This document shows positions 53,209 through 61,398 of a stretch of 64,000 nucleotides of DNA, piece by piece. The stretch is from 67-14 sp035502775 (GTDB lineage: Bacteria > Actinomycetota > Thermoleophilia > Solirubrobacterales > 70-9). The DNA is taken from NCBI GenBank assembly GCA_035502775.1, contig DATJUB010000018.1, positions 1-64,000 of the forward strand, written 5' to 3'. The notes below the pieces were generated by a model, which saw only the letters and a program-made list of their open reading frames with translations, had not been told where the DNA came from and did no database searches. The position numbers were made by a program, and so were the translations under genes. Each line of letters begins with the position of its first letter. Within the stretch, counting starts at the first letter, position 1.

Positions 53209-54319
53209 CCGCCACCCCGCCACCGGCGGGAACGAAGAACCTGTCCTCCGGACCGAGCGGGGCGACCAGATCCGCCGGGTCGAGACGAGAGAACGCCTCG
53301 ACCAGCTCCGGATCGAAATGGAGTCCGGCCTGGACCTCGATCTCTTCGATCGCGTCGGCGACGCTCCAGGGATCCTTGTAGGGACGCCGCTGCACCAGGG
53401 CATCGAAGACATCGGCCAAGGCGACCAGGCGTCCGGCCAGGCTGATGTCGTCACCGGCGAGACCGAGCGGATATCCGCTCCCGTCCCACTTCTCATGATG
53501 GGTGGCGGCGATGTCGGCGGCCGCGACCAGGACCTCGGAGCGGCTGCCTCCCAGGATCTCCGCTCCCTTGACGGTGTGTTCCTTCATGAGCTGCCACTCC
53601 GCCTCGTTCAGTTTGCCCGGCTTCAACAGGATGCTATCGGGAATCGCGATCTTGCCCACGTCGTGAAGGGTCGCGGCGACCTTGTACCGCTCGACCAGGG
53701 CCGGGCCGAGTCCGATCTCCCGCGCCAGCCAGGCGGTGGTCCTCCCCACCCGGAAGATGTGCTGCCCGATCGCGTCGTCGCGATACTCGGCCGCGATCGC
53801 CAGCCGGTAGATCGTCTCGAGATGGGCCGCCTCGACCTCCCGTGTTCTGGCCGCGACCCTCGACTCGAGCTGAAGGCGGTGGTCACGCGAAGCGATCTCC
53901 AGGATCCTCGTGTAGAGCAGGTTCTTGACCCTGAGGCCCACCTCGTCGATATCGAAGGGCTTCGTCACGAGATCATGGGCGCCGCTCGCCAAGGCCCGCC
54001 GCTTGGTTTCCCTGCTTGCATCGGCGGTGAGCACGATCACCGGCATCCTCACGCCGTCCACCGGACCCGGAAGTGCCGCCATGATCTCGAAACCGTCGGT
54101 CCCCGGCATATGAAGATCCAGCATCAGCAGGTCGGGGTTCATGCCCTGGCACAGATCGAGGGCTTGGCCGCTGTCATTGGTGATGGTCACGTTCTCGTAG
54201 CCCCACCTCCCCAGCAGGGTCTCGAGCAGCATCGTGTTCGCCCGTTCGTCGTCAACGACCAGAATCTTCGCCGAGCTGTGCAACGACGGCCTCCCCCTTC
54301 GACTCGGCGACGAGATCAA
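53192..54319 (-). CDS. HD-GYP domain response regulator (c-di-GMP phosphodiesterase type)
   Basis: 375 residues. Receiver domain with phosphoacceptor Asp68 (LMLDLHMPG) and Lys near 120 (LVTKPFD). A helical linker precedes the HD-GYP domain: HD at 219-220 (TLHDVGKIAIPDSIL), HH at 274-275 and GYP at 282-284 (HHEKWDGSGYP). It should hydrolyse cyclic di-GMP or a related signal. Its start overlaps the kinase gene by 68 bp; a TTG at 54281-54283 (LHSSAKILVV) is a more compact alternative start. Confidence 0.88.
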   Translation of the reverse strand: MISSPSRRGRPSLHSSAKILVVDDERANTMLLETLLGRWGYENVTITNDSGQALDLCQGMNPDLLMLDLHMPGTDGFEIMAALPGPVDGVRMPVIVLTADASRETKRRALASGAHDLVTKPFDIDEVGLRVKNLLYTRILEIASRDHRLQLESRVAARTREVEAAHLETIYRLAIAAEYRDDAIGQHIFRVGRTTAWLAREIGLGPALVERYKVAATLHDVGKIAIPDSILLKPGKLNEAEWQLMKEHTVKGAEILGGSRSEVLVAAADIAATHHEKWDGSGYPLGLAGDDISLAGRLVALADVFDALVQRRPYKDPWSVADAIEEIEVQAGLHFDPELVEAFSRLDPADLVAPLGPEDRFFVPAGGGVAVRDAG

Positions 54320-56234
54320 TCTGCCGCAGAAAGCCGGGAACGTCCAACGGCTTGGTCAGATAGGTCATGGCACCCGACTCCACCAGCCTTCTGCGATCCC
54401 CCAGAGTCGCGTCGGCACTCATTACGATCACCGGGATGTCGGCGGTCACCGGGTCGGCCTTGAGTCGCCACAGGACCTCTTCGCCCGGCATGTCGGGCAG
54501 GTGCAGATCGAGCACGATCACATCGGGACGATGCCGGCCCGCCAGTTCCAGCCCGAGCGATCCCTGAATCGACGAGTAGATCCTGGAGTCGAAGTTGGCC
54601 TCGAGTATCCGGCGCACCAGCTCGAAGTTGGACGGATTGTCCTCAATGCACAGAACGACCAGGTCCCGCCCAGAGAACTCGGTGCGGTCCGGCATCGTGA
54701 ACCCGGCGAAATCCATACGCGAAGAGTCCGCGCGAGCCAGCGACACGGCGAAGCAGGAACCGCTTTCCCCGGTTGATTCGAGGGTGAGTTCCCCGTTCAT
54801 GAGATCCACCAGCCTCCGAGAGAGAGCAAGCCCCAGGCCCGTACCCTCGGCCTGCCCCTTGCTTTCCGCACCGAGCCTCTCGAAAGGCATGAACAGGCGT
54901 TCACGGTACTCGGGATCGATGCCCGTCCCCGAGTCCGAGACCATGATCTTCACCCGTCCGGCAGTCGCCCGGGCGGTGACCCGCACCTCACCGCCGATCC
55001 GGTTGTACTTGATGCCGTTGCTCAGCAGGTTCAGCAGAACCTGTTTCAGCCGCTGCTGATCGGCCATCGCGTGAAGATCGTCCTCGACGTGGTCGACCAC
55101 CAGCTCGACCTCGCGTTCGGCAGCCAGCGGAGCCACCATCGAACGCACGTCACCGAGCACGTTCGAGAGCGATACCGGCTCCATCGAGATCCGCAGGGCA
55201 CCGCTCTCGATCCTCGAGATGTCGAGAACCTCATCGATCAATCCGAGCAGGTGGCGGCCGGCCCGCATGATCTGCCCCACGCTCTCCCTCTCATCCGGCT
55301 CCAGATCGTCCATCTCCAGCAGCTGACCGAAACCGAGGATCGCGTTCAGCGGCGTGCGCAGCTCGTGGCTCATGCGCGCCAGAAACTCGCTCTTCGCCTG
55401 GCTGGCCGCCTCCAGCTTCTTTCTCCTCTCCACCAGCTGCGCCGCCATCTCGTTGAAGGCGATCCCCAGAGACTGCACCTCCTTGGCTCCCGCCGGTTCG
55501 ACCCGGACCCGCTCGACTCCGTGCCCGAGGCTCATGGTGGCTTCATCCAGCTCCACGATCGGCCGACGGACCGACCTCAGCATGTAGATCGACGCCACCC
55601 CGATCGTCAGGAGCCCGGCGACCACGGCCGCGATGCTGGCGATCCGCGAACGGTCGGAGTACGAATCGGCGTGCTGCGACTGCTCCTCGGCACTGGCCCT
55701 GAACTGGGCTTCGGCCAGCGTCAGCCTTTCACGTACATGATCGATCCTCCGCTGGTTCTCGCCGGAAACGATCGAACGCCGCACATCGACCGGAAGGCGA
55801 TCCGGCATCCCGATCAGGGAAGGACCCTGGAGAGCCATGTATTCGGCCACCGCGTCGCGTGCCTCATCGCCGATCCCGCTTCCGCCCGCCTGGTCGACCA
55901 CGCCGGAAAGCGGCCCGAACTCGGACCTGAGATCTCGAAAGGCACGCCTTGCCCCGTGGGCATACTCGATCTCACCGGTGCTGGCGTACCCGCGAACCGC
56001 GGCCTGGATCTCCAGCAGTCCGGTCGAGAGCGTCTCGGCCTCGAACTGGAGCGTGCGGAAATTCCGCTGGGATTCCCGCGCCGCGTCGGAGGCATTCATC
56101 GCCGAAAGCCCGATCAGAGCGGGGACGGTGACGCACACCGCGAGGGCGATCGCGAGAACGGTCAGGCCGGTGCCCAGCCCGGCTTCCGAAATTGCCCGTC
56201 CGGCACGGGTGAAGACTGTTTCCGGCTTGTCCAC
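54252..56234 (-). CDS. Hybrid sensor histidine kinase with receiver domain
   Basis: 660 residues, GTG start with GGAGG ten bases upstream. TM1 is at about 22-44, a helical CHASE3-like extracytoplasmic domain at 45-195, TM2 at 200-220 and HAMP at about 220-270. HisKA has His290 in ARMSHELRTPL. The HATPase shows NLLSNGIKYN and GTGLGLALSR. A C-terminal receiver (LCIEDNPSNFELV, Asp in VIVLDLHLPD) completes it. It precedes the HD-GYP regulator, so the two form a kinase-to-second-messenger pathway. Confidence 0.9.
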   Translation of the reverse strand: MDKPETVFTRAGRAISEAGLGTGLTVLAIALAVCVTVPALIGLSAMNASDAARESQRNFRTLQFEAETLSTGLLEIQAAVRGYASTGEIEYAHGARRAFRDLRSEFGPLSGVVDQAGGSGIGDEARDAVAEYMALQGPSLIGMPDRLPVDVRRSIVSGENQRRIDHVRERLTLAEAQFRASAEEQSQHADSYSDRSRIASIAAVVAGLLTIGVASIYMLRSVRRPIVELDEATMSLGHGVERVRVEPAGAKEVQSLGIAFNEMAAQLVERRKKLEAASQAKSEFLARMSHELRTPLNAILGFGQLLEMDDLEPDERESVGQIMRAGRHLLGLIDEVLDISRIESGALRISMEPVSLSNVLGDVRSMVAPLAAEREVELVVDHVEDDLHAMADQQRLKQVLLNLLSNGIKYNRIGGEVRVTARATAGRVKIMVSDSGTGIDPEYRERLFMPFERLGAESKGQAEGTGLGLALSRRLVDLMNGELTLESTGESGSCFAVSLARADSSRMDFAGFTMPDRTEFSGRDLVVLCIEDNPSNFELVRRILEANFDSRIYSSIQGSLGLELAGRHRPDVIVLDLHLPDMPGEEVLWRLKADPVTADIPVIVMSADATLGDRRRLVESGAMTYLTKPLDVPGFLRQIDLVAESKGEAVVAQLGEDSGR

Positions 56235-56344
56235 GACAACGGACCTCCGATCCGTTCCCCGACAGCTTCAGGGAATCACTTCAGACCTGGGAACCAGCCT
56301 ATCCCCAATGGAACCACCGGACAGCAAATCTTTAGCATTCGCGG

Positions 56345-56368
56345 ATTCGCGGCGCGGCTGCCGCGAAT
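56345..56368. repeat. 9-bp inverted repeat after relA
   Basis: ATTCGCGGC (56345-56353) and GCCGCGAAT (56360-56368) pair perfectly over a 6-nt loop, 8 bp beyond the relA stop. There is no T tract on the minus strand, so it is at most a weak terminator or 3' stabiliser. Confidence 0.4.
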
Positions 56369-56375
56369 ACCGGCT

Positions 56376-58529
56376 CTACTCGCCGGGAGTCACCCGGTAC
56401 GCGTCGAATACGGATTCGACGTGTCGCATCCGGGTGATGCACTGCTTCAGCTGGCCGGTGTCTCCGACCTCGATCACGAAACGGTTCTTGACCATGGGCG
56501 GGTTGGTCGTGCACTCGGCGGAGATGATGTTGACCCCCACCTCGGCGAAGGTCCTCGAGAGGTCCTCGAGCAGGCGAGTGCGATCGTAGGCGTCGATCTG
56601 GATCTCGACCCTGAAGGTCGCTTCGTTCTCTCCTTCCCACGAAACCTTGACCATGCGCTCCGGAGAATTGCTGAGGTCGGCCACGTTGCGGCAGTCCTCG
56701 CGGTGGATGGTGATGCCGCGGCCCAGCGACACGTATCCGAGGATGTCGTCCCCCGGAACCGGCCGGCAGCATTTGGCGAGGCGCAGGGCGACGTTCTCGA
56801 CACCCTCGACCGAGATGCCGAACTCGGAGGCGTCGCGGGTGCTGCTGCGCTTGTCCCGGCCCTTGGTGATGCTCTCGACCGGCTCCGGCTCGATCATCTC
56901 GCCGGCCCGCAGGCGCTGGATCAGCTTGTTGGCCGTGGTCTTGGCCGAGATCTTCTTCTGGCCGATCGCGATGTAGAAGTCGTCGGCCTTGCGGAAGCCC
57001 ATCTCCCGCATCACGTCGGCCAGCATCGGCGAACCGGAGAACTTCTGCGGCGGCAGGTCACGCTTCTTCAGCGCCTCGGCCAGCGCTTCTCGGCCGTCCC
57101 GCTCGGCGTCCTCGCGGCTCTCCTCCCGGAACCAGGCACGGATCTTGTTCCGGGCACGGCTGGTCCGCACCACCTTGATCCAGTCGCGCGAAGGGCCGCG
57201 CTCCTGTTTCGCGGTCAGAACCTCGACGATGTCGCCCGACTTGAGCTGGGAGTGGAGCGGCACGATGTTGCCGTTCACCTTGGCCCCGACGCAGCGGTGG
57301 CCGACATCGGTATGGATCGAGTAGGCGAAATCCAGCGGCGTCGATCCGTGGGAGAGGTTCATCACCTCGCCCTTCGGCGTGAACACGAACACCTCGTCCT
57401 CGAACAGGTCCTCTTTCAGGGACTGGAGGAACTCGGCCGGATTCTGTTCCGACTCCGACTCGACCAGCTGCCTCAGCCAGGTCATCTTCTCGCGCGAGGA
57501 GTCCGGCCCGGCGCCTTCCTTGTAGGAGACGTGGGCGGCGATGCCGTACTCGGCCAGGCGGTGCATCTCCTCGGTGCGGATCTGGATCTCGAGCGGCTTG
57601 CCCTCGAGTCCGATCACAGTCGTGTGGAGCGCCTGGTACATGTTCGTCTTCGGCATCGCGACGTAATCCTTGAAGCGTCCCGGCAGGGGCTTCCAGAGCG
57701 AGTGGATCACTCCGATCGCGCCGTAGCAGTCCTTGACCGAGCCGACGATGACCCGCATCGCGGTCAGGTCGAAGATCTCGTTGAACTCCCGGCCCTTCTT
57801 GGTCATCTTGGTGTAGATCGAGTAGAAGTGCTTGGCCCGGCCGGCGATCTCGGCCTCGATCCCGACCTTCTGCAGTTCTTCCGCGAGGAAGCCACCGGCC
57901 TCCTCGGCATAGGTCTCCCGTTCGGCCCGCTGCTGGGCGACCAGATGTTTGATCTCCGAGTACTTGCGCGGATGGAGCGTGGCGAAGGCGAGATCCTCGA
58001 GCTCCCACTTGATCGCGTGGATGCCCAGGCGATGGGCGAGCGGAGCGTAGATCTCGAGGGTTTCGCGTGACTTCGCGATCTGCTTCTGCTTCGGCAGCGA
58101 GCTCAGCGTCCTCATGTTGTGCAGTCGGTCGGCCAGCTTGATCAGGATGACCCGGACATCCTTGGCCATCGCGACCATCATCTTGCGGTAGTTCTCGGCC
58201 TGCCGTTCGTCCCGGCTCTCGAACGTGATCTCGGTGAGTTTGGTGACGCCGTCCACCAGTTTCGCCACGTCCTCGCCGAACTCGCCCTCGATCTCCTCGA
58301 GGCTGGCCGAGGTGTCCTCGACCGTGTCGTGGAGCAGTGCCGCGCAGAGCGTGTCGGTGTCGAGGCTCATGCCGACGCAGATCCGGGCGACGCCGACCGG
58401 ATGGGTGATGAACTCGTGGCCGGACTGGCGTTTCTGATCGGCGTGGTGGCGGCAGGCGAAGACGAACGCCTTCGCGACCTCGGCCCGGTCGATCAGGGCG
58501 GCCGAGTCCCCCATGGTTTCGGCGACCAT
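56376..58529 (-). CDS. relA: Bifunctional (p)ppGpp synthetase/hydrolase (Rel/SpoT family)
   Basis: 717 residues. The N-terminal HD hydrolase has HPVGVARICVG and ALLHDTVEDT. The synthetase domain follows, with FDLTAMRVIVGSVKDCYGAIGVIH. Then come a TGS domain (VFTPKGEVMNLSHGSTPLDFAY), a Cys-containing conserved region (LRLAKCCRPVPGD) and a C-terminal ACT domain. Both activities are expected, setting the stringent response. The reading frame is open upstream without an ATG, so the ATG at 58527-58529 is used. It is 71 bp from recJ. Confidence 0.94.
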   Translation of the reverse strand: MVAETMGDSAALIDRAEVAKAFVFACRHHADQKRQSGHEFITHPVGVARICVGMSLDTDTLCAALLHDTVEDTSASLEEIEGEFGEDVAKLVDGVTKLTEITFESRDERQAENYRKMMVAMAKDVRVILIKLADRLHNMRTLSSLPKQKQIAKSRETLEIYAPLAHRLGIHAIKWELEDLAFATLHPRKYSEIKHLVAQQRAERETYAEEAGGFLAEELQKVGIEAEIAGRAKHFYSIYTKMTKKGREFNEIFDLTAMRVIVGSVKDCYGAIGVIHSLWKPLPGRFKDYVAMPKTNMYQALHTTVIGLEGKPLEIQIRTEEMHRLAEYGIAAHVSYKEGAGPDSSREKMTWLRQLVESESEQNPAEFLQSLKEDLFEDEVFVFTPKGEVMNLSHGSTPLDFAYSIHTDVGHRCVGAKVNGNIVPLHSQLKSGDIVEVLTAKQERGPSRDWIKVVRTSRARNKIRAWFREESREDAERDGREALAEALKKRDLPPQKFSGSPMLADVMREMGFRKADDFYIAIGQKKISAKTTANKLIQRLRAGEMIEPEPVESITKGRDKRSSTRDASEFGISVEGVENVALRLAKCCRPVPGDDILGYVSLGRGITIHREDCRNVADLSNSPERMVKVSWEGENEATFRVEIQIDAYDRTRLLEDLSRTFAEVGVNIISAECTTNPPMVKNRFVIEVGDTGQLKQCITRMRHVESVFDAYRVTPGE

Positions 58530-58600
58530 GCCCTCGAACTCGTCGATGACCGCGATCAGGTCATCGAGCAGGGAGCGTTCCCGGGGCGTCAGCCCCGACG

Positions 58601-61087
58601 TCAGCTCGTTGACCTTTTCGACTGTTTGAGAAATTCGAGATGCTCCTTGCAGAGAGTCCGCGAACGGACGAAAACAGGGGAATCTTCCAATTCGACCTTC
58701 TCCGAGGATACGACCCCGAGAGTGCGGGCATCGCCCCGGCCCTCGCTCTGGACCAGATCGACCTCTTGCAGAATCCTCACCATCCGGGCCGCGAGCTCGG
58801 GAGATCGCGGCGTCTCCGAAGGACCGGACAGCAGCGATCGCAGCAGCTCGCCACGCACCTGATCGGCATCGCGAAGCTTCAGGAACAGGTCCCGCAGCTG
58901 GGCCGTCAGATCGAACCTGTGCGCGACCGCCTTCTCCGCGAACTCGATCTCGGCGGCCCCTTGAACCGCGTGAAGAAGCCCCTTCCCCGCCTTCAGGCTC
59001 TCTGCCTGTTGGGCGGAGTACGGCGGGTCGAGAGCGACCACCTGGGAGAAGGGCGCGACCAGATCGGGCTGCGCTTCCAGCATCTCGAGATCGAATACGA
59101 GGACTCCGCTTCCCATCCCGGCGCGCGCCCGCTCAACGGCCGCTTCGGGACTCCCGGGCCAAAGGCCGAGAATCTCGGCGCCTTCCCGGAACCGGCCGAG
59201 TCCGGGCTCCCCACCCAGGTCCAGCCAGCGACGGTGACCGTCGGCCGTGCCGATCGCCACACTCTCGCCGGACGAGATCAGATCGGCGATGCGAACCCCG
59301 GGAAGCCCCGCGACGCCCGCCGGGGTCCGGGTTCCGGGCACGGCGGGAACCGGTGTGGACGGCGGCGCCTCATGGGCATACTCGAAACGGCGCCACCATT
59401 CATCTTCGGCGCAGCCATCCAGGTTCCGCACTCCTTCGCTGGTGATCCTCACCGGGAAGACCTCTTCGAGCCGTACCTGCGGTTCGACCGAGCCGTTCCA
59501 GTGGTTGACGCTCAGCTCGGCGGCCACATCCACCGGATCGTCCTCGCCGACGCCGAAGCTGGTCCGCCCGAAACAGATCCCGGCGGCCCGGTGACCGCCC
59601 GAGTTGAGCGAGAAGCGGGCGTGCTTGCCTTCGCCGATCTCACGCACGTCGCATATGCGGGCACCCGGCACCAGCAGCGTGAGCGGCCGGTTGCCCTGCC
59701 CGAACGGCTCCAGCTTCTCGATCTCCTCCGCCAGCGGCAGCCCGACCTCCTCACCACCCACGATCGCGTCCACCGGCAGCTTCGGGCTCGGTGGATCGAG
59801 GCCGATCTGATCGACGACCGCGGCCGCCAGGGCCCGTCGGAACGGTTCGATCCGTTCGGGCCTGATCTGGATGCCGGCCGCCGCTTTGTGACCGCCGAAG
59901 CCTTCGAGCAGATCGGCGCATTCCATGATCGCGCGGTGCAGGTCGAGACCCGGAACGCTGCGCGCCGACCCCCGGGCGACCTCGTCACCGGTCGCGATCA
60001 CCACCGCCGGCACCTCGTACTTGCGGGCGAGGCGGGAGGCGACGATGCCGACCACGCCGGGATGCCAGCCCTCCCCGGCCACGACCAGCGCCGGCGCCTC
60101 CGGGTCCTCGAGCTCGCGCCTCGCCGCCTCGGCCTCGTTCTCCACCTCCCGTTCGACCCGCCGCCGGTCGAGGTTGGCCCGCCCCAGCTCCTCGCCGATC
60201 TCGGCCGCCCTCTCCGCAGAGTCCGCCAGGAAAAGCTCGACCCCGGCATCCGCCCGGTACATGCGTCCGGCGGCGTTGATCCGTGGCCCCAGCCGGAAAC
60301 CGAAGTCCTCCGATGTCAGCCGGGCCGGGGTCACCCGGGCATCGTCGAGCAGCGCCCGCATGCCGATCCGCTCAGCCCGGCGCGCCACCCTCACCCCCTC
60401 CTTCACGAGGCGCCGGTTCTCCCCGATCAGCGGCATCACGTCGGCGACCGTGGCCAGGGCGACGAGGTCCAGGTCCGCCACGTCCAGGGCGGGATCGAGA
60501 CCGCGTTCCCGCCGGATCGCCGAGGCCAGCTTCCAGGCGACCGCCGCGCCGCAGAGCTGCTTGAACGGGTAGCCGCAGATCTCCGGGTGGAGGATCGGAC
60601 AGTCGGGCAGCTCGGGGCCGGGCTGGTGGTGATCGGTGACCACGATCCGCATGCCCAGCTCCCGGGCCAGGGCGACCTCGGAGACCGCGGTCACACCGCA
60701 GTCCACCGTGATCACCAGATCCGTTCCGCGCCCCGCGATCGTCCGGATCGCTTCGTCGTTCAGTCCGTAGCCGTCGGCGATGCGATCCGGGATGAACCAA
60801 TCGGCGTCCGCCCCGAGATGGCGGAACAGTCCCACCAGGATCGAGGTGGAGGCCACCCCGTCCACGTCGAAATCGCCGTAGACGGTGATCCTCCGTCCCC
60901 CGTCGATCGCCGCCGTCACCAGATCGACTACCTCGTCCATCCCCTCGAAGGACGATGGATCGTGGGTCTCGTCGGCGGCGAGGAAGGCCCTCGCCTCGGC
61001 CGGGCTGCGATGACCGCGGCGGACCAGCGCGGTCGCCACGGGAAGCTTCAGGTCAAGTTCCCGTGCGAGGCTGAGCGCCTCTTCCAC
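58601..61087 (-). CDS. recJ: Single-stranded-DNA-specific exonuclease RecJ
   Basis: 828 residues, GTG start. Metal motifs are YGDFDVDGVAST (72-77) and VTDHHQPG (DHH at 152-154), then NAAGRM and the DHHA1 motif GGHKAAAG. A C-terminal OB-fold region (PFGQGNRPLTLLVPGA) is present and an additional 250-residue extension follows, longer than in proteobacterial RecJ (about 575) but common in Gram-positive forms. It degrades single strands 5' to 3' in repair and recombination. Its frame opens directly after the stop of the small membrane protein gene. Confidence 0.92.
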   Translation of the reverse strand: MEEALSLARELDLKLPVATALVRRGHRSPAEARAFLAADETHDPSSFEGMDEVVDLVTAAIDGGRRITVYGDFDVDGVASTSILVGLFRHLGADADWFIPDRIADGYGLNDEAIRTIAGRGTDLVITVDCGVTAVSEVALARELGMRIVVTDHHQPGPELPDCPILHPEICGYPFKQLCGAAVAWKLASAIRRERGLDPALDVADLDLVALATVADVMPLIGENRRLVKEGVRVARRAERIGMRALLDDARVTPARLTSEDFGFRLGPRINAAGRMYRADAGVELFLADSAERAAEIGEELGRANLDRRRVEREVENEAEAARRELEDPEAPALVVAGEGWHPGVVGIVASRLARKYEVPAVVIATGDEVARGSARSVPGLDLHRAIMECADLLEGFGGHKAAAGIQIRPERIEPFRRALAAAVVDQIGLDPPSPKLPVDAIVGGEEVGLPLAEEIEKLEPFGQGNRPLTLLVPGARICDVREIGEGKHARFSLNSGGHRAAGICFGRTSFGVGEDDPVDVAAELSVNHWNGSVEPQVRLEEVFPVRITSEGVRNLDGCAEDEWWRRFEYAHEAPPSTPVPAVPGTRTPAGVAGLPGVRIADLISSGESVAIGTADGHRRWLDLGGEPGLGRFREGAEILGLWPGSPEAAVERARAGMGSGVLVFDLEMLEAQPDLVAPFSQVVALDPPYSAQQAESLKAGKGLLHAVQGAAEIEFAEKAVAHRFDLTAQLRDLFLKLRDADQVRGELLRSLLSGPSETPRSPELAARMVRILQEVDLVQSEGRGDARTLGVVSSEKVELEDSPVFVRSRTLCKEHLEFLKQSKRSTS

Positions 61088-61123
61088 ACGGTAAGGCTGG
61101 GCCTCAAATCCGATTGAACGGAC

Positions 61124-61396
61124 CTACAGCTCGAGTTCCGGTTCGCCGCTGCGTTCGCCGATCCAGTAGACCAGCGCCGCCCCGGCCACGGTGCCCGGAA
61201 TCGCCGCGAGGAACGTGATGAAGTTCGTGTCGTTGAGGCCGTCACCCATCAGCAGAAGGATGATCGCGCCCGACACCATCGCGCCGAACACGCAGCCCAG
61301 CAAGGCACCGACGATGCCCTGCCAGAAACGTTCCGGCACGAAGATCGTGAAGTGCCAAAGGGCGAGTCCGACGGTTATCCATACGACCACTGACAT
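61124..61396 (-). CDS. Small hypothetical membrane protein
   Basis: 90 residues with three hydrophobic segments (about 4-19, 27-51 and 58-78) and an acidic C terminus. I recognise no family with certainty; the Gly-rich middle segment recalls YeaQ/GlsB-type stress membrane proteins only loosely. It lies 2 bp after the secDF stop and runs straight on to recJ in the same frame, so all three are probably cotranscribed. Confidence 0.7.
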   Translation of the reverse strand: MSVVVWITVGLALWHFTIFVPERFWQGIVGALLGCVFGAMVSGAIILLLMGDGLNDTNFITFLAAIPGTVAGAALVYWIGERSGEPELEL

Positions 61397-61398
61397 GA

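Noticed and set aside
55071..58070. 999-codon plus-strand frame opposite the hybrid kinase and relA
   Set aside because: It spans two clear genes on the other strand and has shadow-like composition.
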